Assembly (NCBI GenBank): GCA_012516115.1
Contig: JAAYXC010000230.1
Span: 1-15,774 of the forward strand
Length of the DNA stretch: 15,774 bases
DNA from: Bacillota bacterium
GTDB lineage: Bacteria > Bacillota > UBA4882 > JAAYXC01
Direction of reading: 5' to 3'
Every line of letters starts with the position of its first letter. Position 1 is the stretch's first letter. The notes under the pieces are model-generated. The model worked only from the letters and a program-made list of their open reading frames with translations, searched no databases and was not told where the DNA came from. A program made the translations under genes and the position numbers. Shown piece after piece: positions 14,304 through 15,774 of the stretch.

Positions 14304-15764
14304 TTACTCGCTGATGGCGGTATTGATCCGGAAGACCTCGCACTGGTGACACATACGGCGCTTCTCGAGGACGCTCCCGTTGGGGATCCCATCATGGCAG
14401 AGGGTATTGGGGATAAGCCAGCATTTTTCCTCTCTGGCCTGGTAAGCCGGGCAGTTGACGAAGTTGCAGTCCATGACGCGCCAGCAACGCTGGAAGTTCG
14501 GATTGATCTTGAAGCGACCGACCATGGCCGTTAATCGGTCGGCCATCTCCGCCAGCGAACTGGCCGAAACGGCAAGGTTCTCCACGTTGGCCCGTTGTTC
14601 TTGGGTCGCCGCTGCTACCTGCTGGGCACCGGTGGCGTTCTGGGCGGCAATGGCCGCCACGTTTTCCATGACCACGGTCATCTCTTCGCTGCTGGCCGCC
14701 TGTTCTTGCGAAGCGGCGGCGATCTCCTGCACCGTATTCACGGTCTGGTTGACGGAGACGAGGATCTCATTGAAGGCCTGGCTGGCGGCCACGGCCAGGT
14801 TGGCCCCTTCCTCCACCACCTGGGTGCCCACGGTCATGCTCTCCACCGCGTTCTTCGTTTCTTGCTGGATCTCGTTGATGAGCCCGATGATCTGAATGGC
14901 CGAACTCGCCGATTGTTCGGCCAGGGCGCGTACTTCATCGGCCACCACCGAGAAGCCCCGGCCATGTTCACCGGCACGGGCGGCCTCGATGGCCGCGTTC
15001 AAGGCCAGGAGGTTGGTCTGCCGGGCGATGCCACGCATCATGTCGATGATCTTGCCGATCTCCTGGGACCGGATGCCCAAGAGACGGATGACCTCGGCCG
15101 TTTTGTTTACCGTCTCTTTAACCTGGGCCATCTTAGCCCGGACTTCCTCGACGATCTCTCCACCGGCTCGCGCCCGTTGTGCGGCTTGACCGGAAAGGGC
15201 CGCCGCCTTCTGGGCTTCGCTTGCCACCTGTTGGGCCGACTCGGCCATCTGTTGAGCCGCTTCGGCCGATTGCCGGAGGTTCTCCGACTGTTCTTCCGTG
15301 CCCTTGGCGATGGCGTCCACCGTCCCACTGATCTCCTGTGTGGCGCCGTAGGCCTGTTCGGCCATGGTGGACATATCCTGGGCGGCCAGGGCGAGCCTTT
15401 CCGCCGCCTCCAGGTTCTCCTGCAAGACGGCGCGCATGTTCTTCAACATGGCGTTGGTCGCCTGGGCCAGGTCCTCGAACTCATCGCCGGTATGCATCTC
15501 GATCTTTAAGGAAAGATCGTTCTCGGCCATTCTACGGGCCAAAAGCAGGAACTCCATGATGGGGTAGAGGACGAAACGGTTTAAGACGATGGTCCCGGTG
15601 GTGACGATGATCACGAAGAAGAGAATCATGAAAAAGACGGCGCGCACCGGCCGCTCATTGAGAAACGGAAAGACGAAGGCCATCTGGAAGAAGGTGTAGA
15701 CCACCAAAAGCAAGGCGAGCACGGCGACGAATTTTGTTTTGAGCCGCAGGTTTCGATTCAACAC
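14304..15764 (-). CDS. Methyl-accepting chemotaxis protein with C-terminal Cys-rich domain (5' end at window edge)
   Basis: A chemoreceptor that would signal through CheW/CheA to the flagellar motor. Numbered from the GTG at 15764 (486 residues): TM1 about 11-34; a loop of only about eight residues (NERPVR); TM2 about 42-62; HAMP about 62-115; and a long coiled-coil signalling domain with the conserved tip IARQTNLLALNAAIEAARAG and GRGFSVVADEVRALAEQS (about 246-285). After a coil ending near 420 comes a cysteine-rich tail with C427, C433, C438 (CPAY), C448 (CW), C456, C472 and C475, similar to the tail NCBI calls a two-CW domain. It has no periplasmic ligand domain, so the input is probably cytoplasmic, perhaps redox or metal. 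The frame is still open upstream of the GTG to the window edge and the Shine-Dalgarno placement is poor, so the true start may lie outside the window. Confidence 0.9.
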   Translation of the reverse strand: MLNRNLRLKTKFVAVLALLLVVYTFFQMAFVFPFLNERPVRAVFFMILFFVIIVTTGTIVLNRFVLYPIMEFLLLARRMAENDLSLKIEMHTGDEFEDLAQATNAMLKNMRAVLQENLEAAERLALAAQDMSTMAEQAYGATQEISGTVDAIAKGTEEQSENLRQSAEAAQQMAESAQQVASEAQKAAALSGQAAQRARAGGEIVEEVRAKMAQVKETVNKTAEVIRLLGIRSQEIGKIIDMMRGIARQTNLLALNAAIEAARAGEHGRGFSVVADEVRALAEQSASSAIQIIGLINEIQQETKNAVESMTVGTQVVEEGANLAVAASQAFNEILVSVNQTVNTVQEIAAASQEQAASSEEMTVVMENVAAIAAQNATGAQQVAAATQEQRANVENLAVSASSLAEMADRLTAMVGRFKINPNFQRCWRVMDCNFVNCPAYQAREEKCWLIPNTLCHDGIPNGSVLEKRRMCHQCEVFRINTAISE

Positions 15765-15774
15765 CCCCTTGGCA

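Noticed and set aside
14595..15509. 304-codon plus-strand open frame opposite the chemoreceptor
   Set aside because: The glycine/histidine/leucine-rich translation reflects the antisense of the alanine/glutamine/glutamate-rich coiled coil; no start signals or family match.

Overview
The window looks like chromosome from a GC-rich anaerobic bacterium, most likely a Clostridia-type Firmicute (Moorella / Ammonifex / Desulfotomaculum neighbourhood). That is inference. It rests on the secA-prfB pair, strong AGGAGG-type ribosome binding sites with many GTG and TTG starts, a solo BioY behind a BirA-type operator, and a NuoE-like / HATPase / NuoF-like operon of the kind that accompanies [FeFe]-hydrogenases in anaerobic Clostridia. 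The SecA carries an enlarged insertion reminiscent of Bacteroidetes/Chlorobi SecA, so the placement is not secure.

Layout. 1-400: a tRNA-Ala(GGC) on the minus strand with a textbook promoter and a bidirectional terminator. 401-1522 (-): an M20 zinc carboxypeptidase, divergent from secA. 1688-5862 (+): secA, a palindrome-rich spacer, and prfB (RF2) with the classical +1 programmed frameshift. 5829-7903 (-): three same-strand genes, in transcription order a secreted endonuclease/exonuclease/phosphatase-fold protein, bioY and a DUF1284 cysteine-rich protein. The bioY operator overlaps both the bioY -35 and the last codons of the upstream gene. 8015-9644 (+): a DUF4342-like protein and DNA polymerase IV. 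9645-10097: an unusually AT-rich, gene-free stretch with repeats resembling insertion-sequence ends, followed by a promoter. 10098-13010 (+): hydC/nuoE-like, a stand-alone HATPase and hydB/nuoF-like, closed by a strong hairpin with no hydrogenase catalytic subunit after them. 13070-13560 (-): a multiply frameshifted SDR pseudogene. 13661-14209 (-): an HD-domain protein. 14304-15764 (-): a chemoreceptor with no extracellular sensing domain and a seven-cysteine C-terminal module, open to the window edge.

Most of the window is housekeeping: protein export, translation termination, biotin uptake and lesion bypass. I found no defence system, CRISPR array or intact mobile element. The points most worth a second look are the orphan NADH/FMN/Fe-S module with its embedded HATPase, the operator fused to a coding 3' end, the IS-end-like repeats upstream of the redox operon, the cysteine-tailed chemoreceptor, and the competing hairpins between the chemoreceptor and HD genes.
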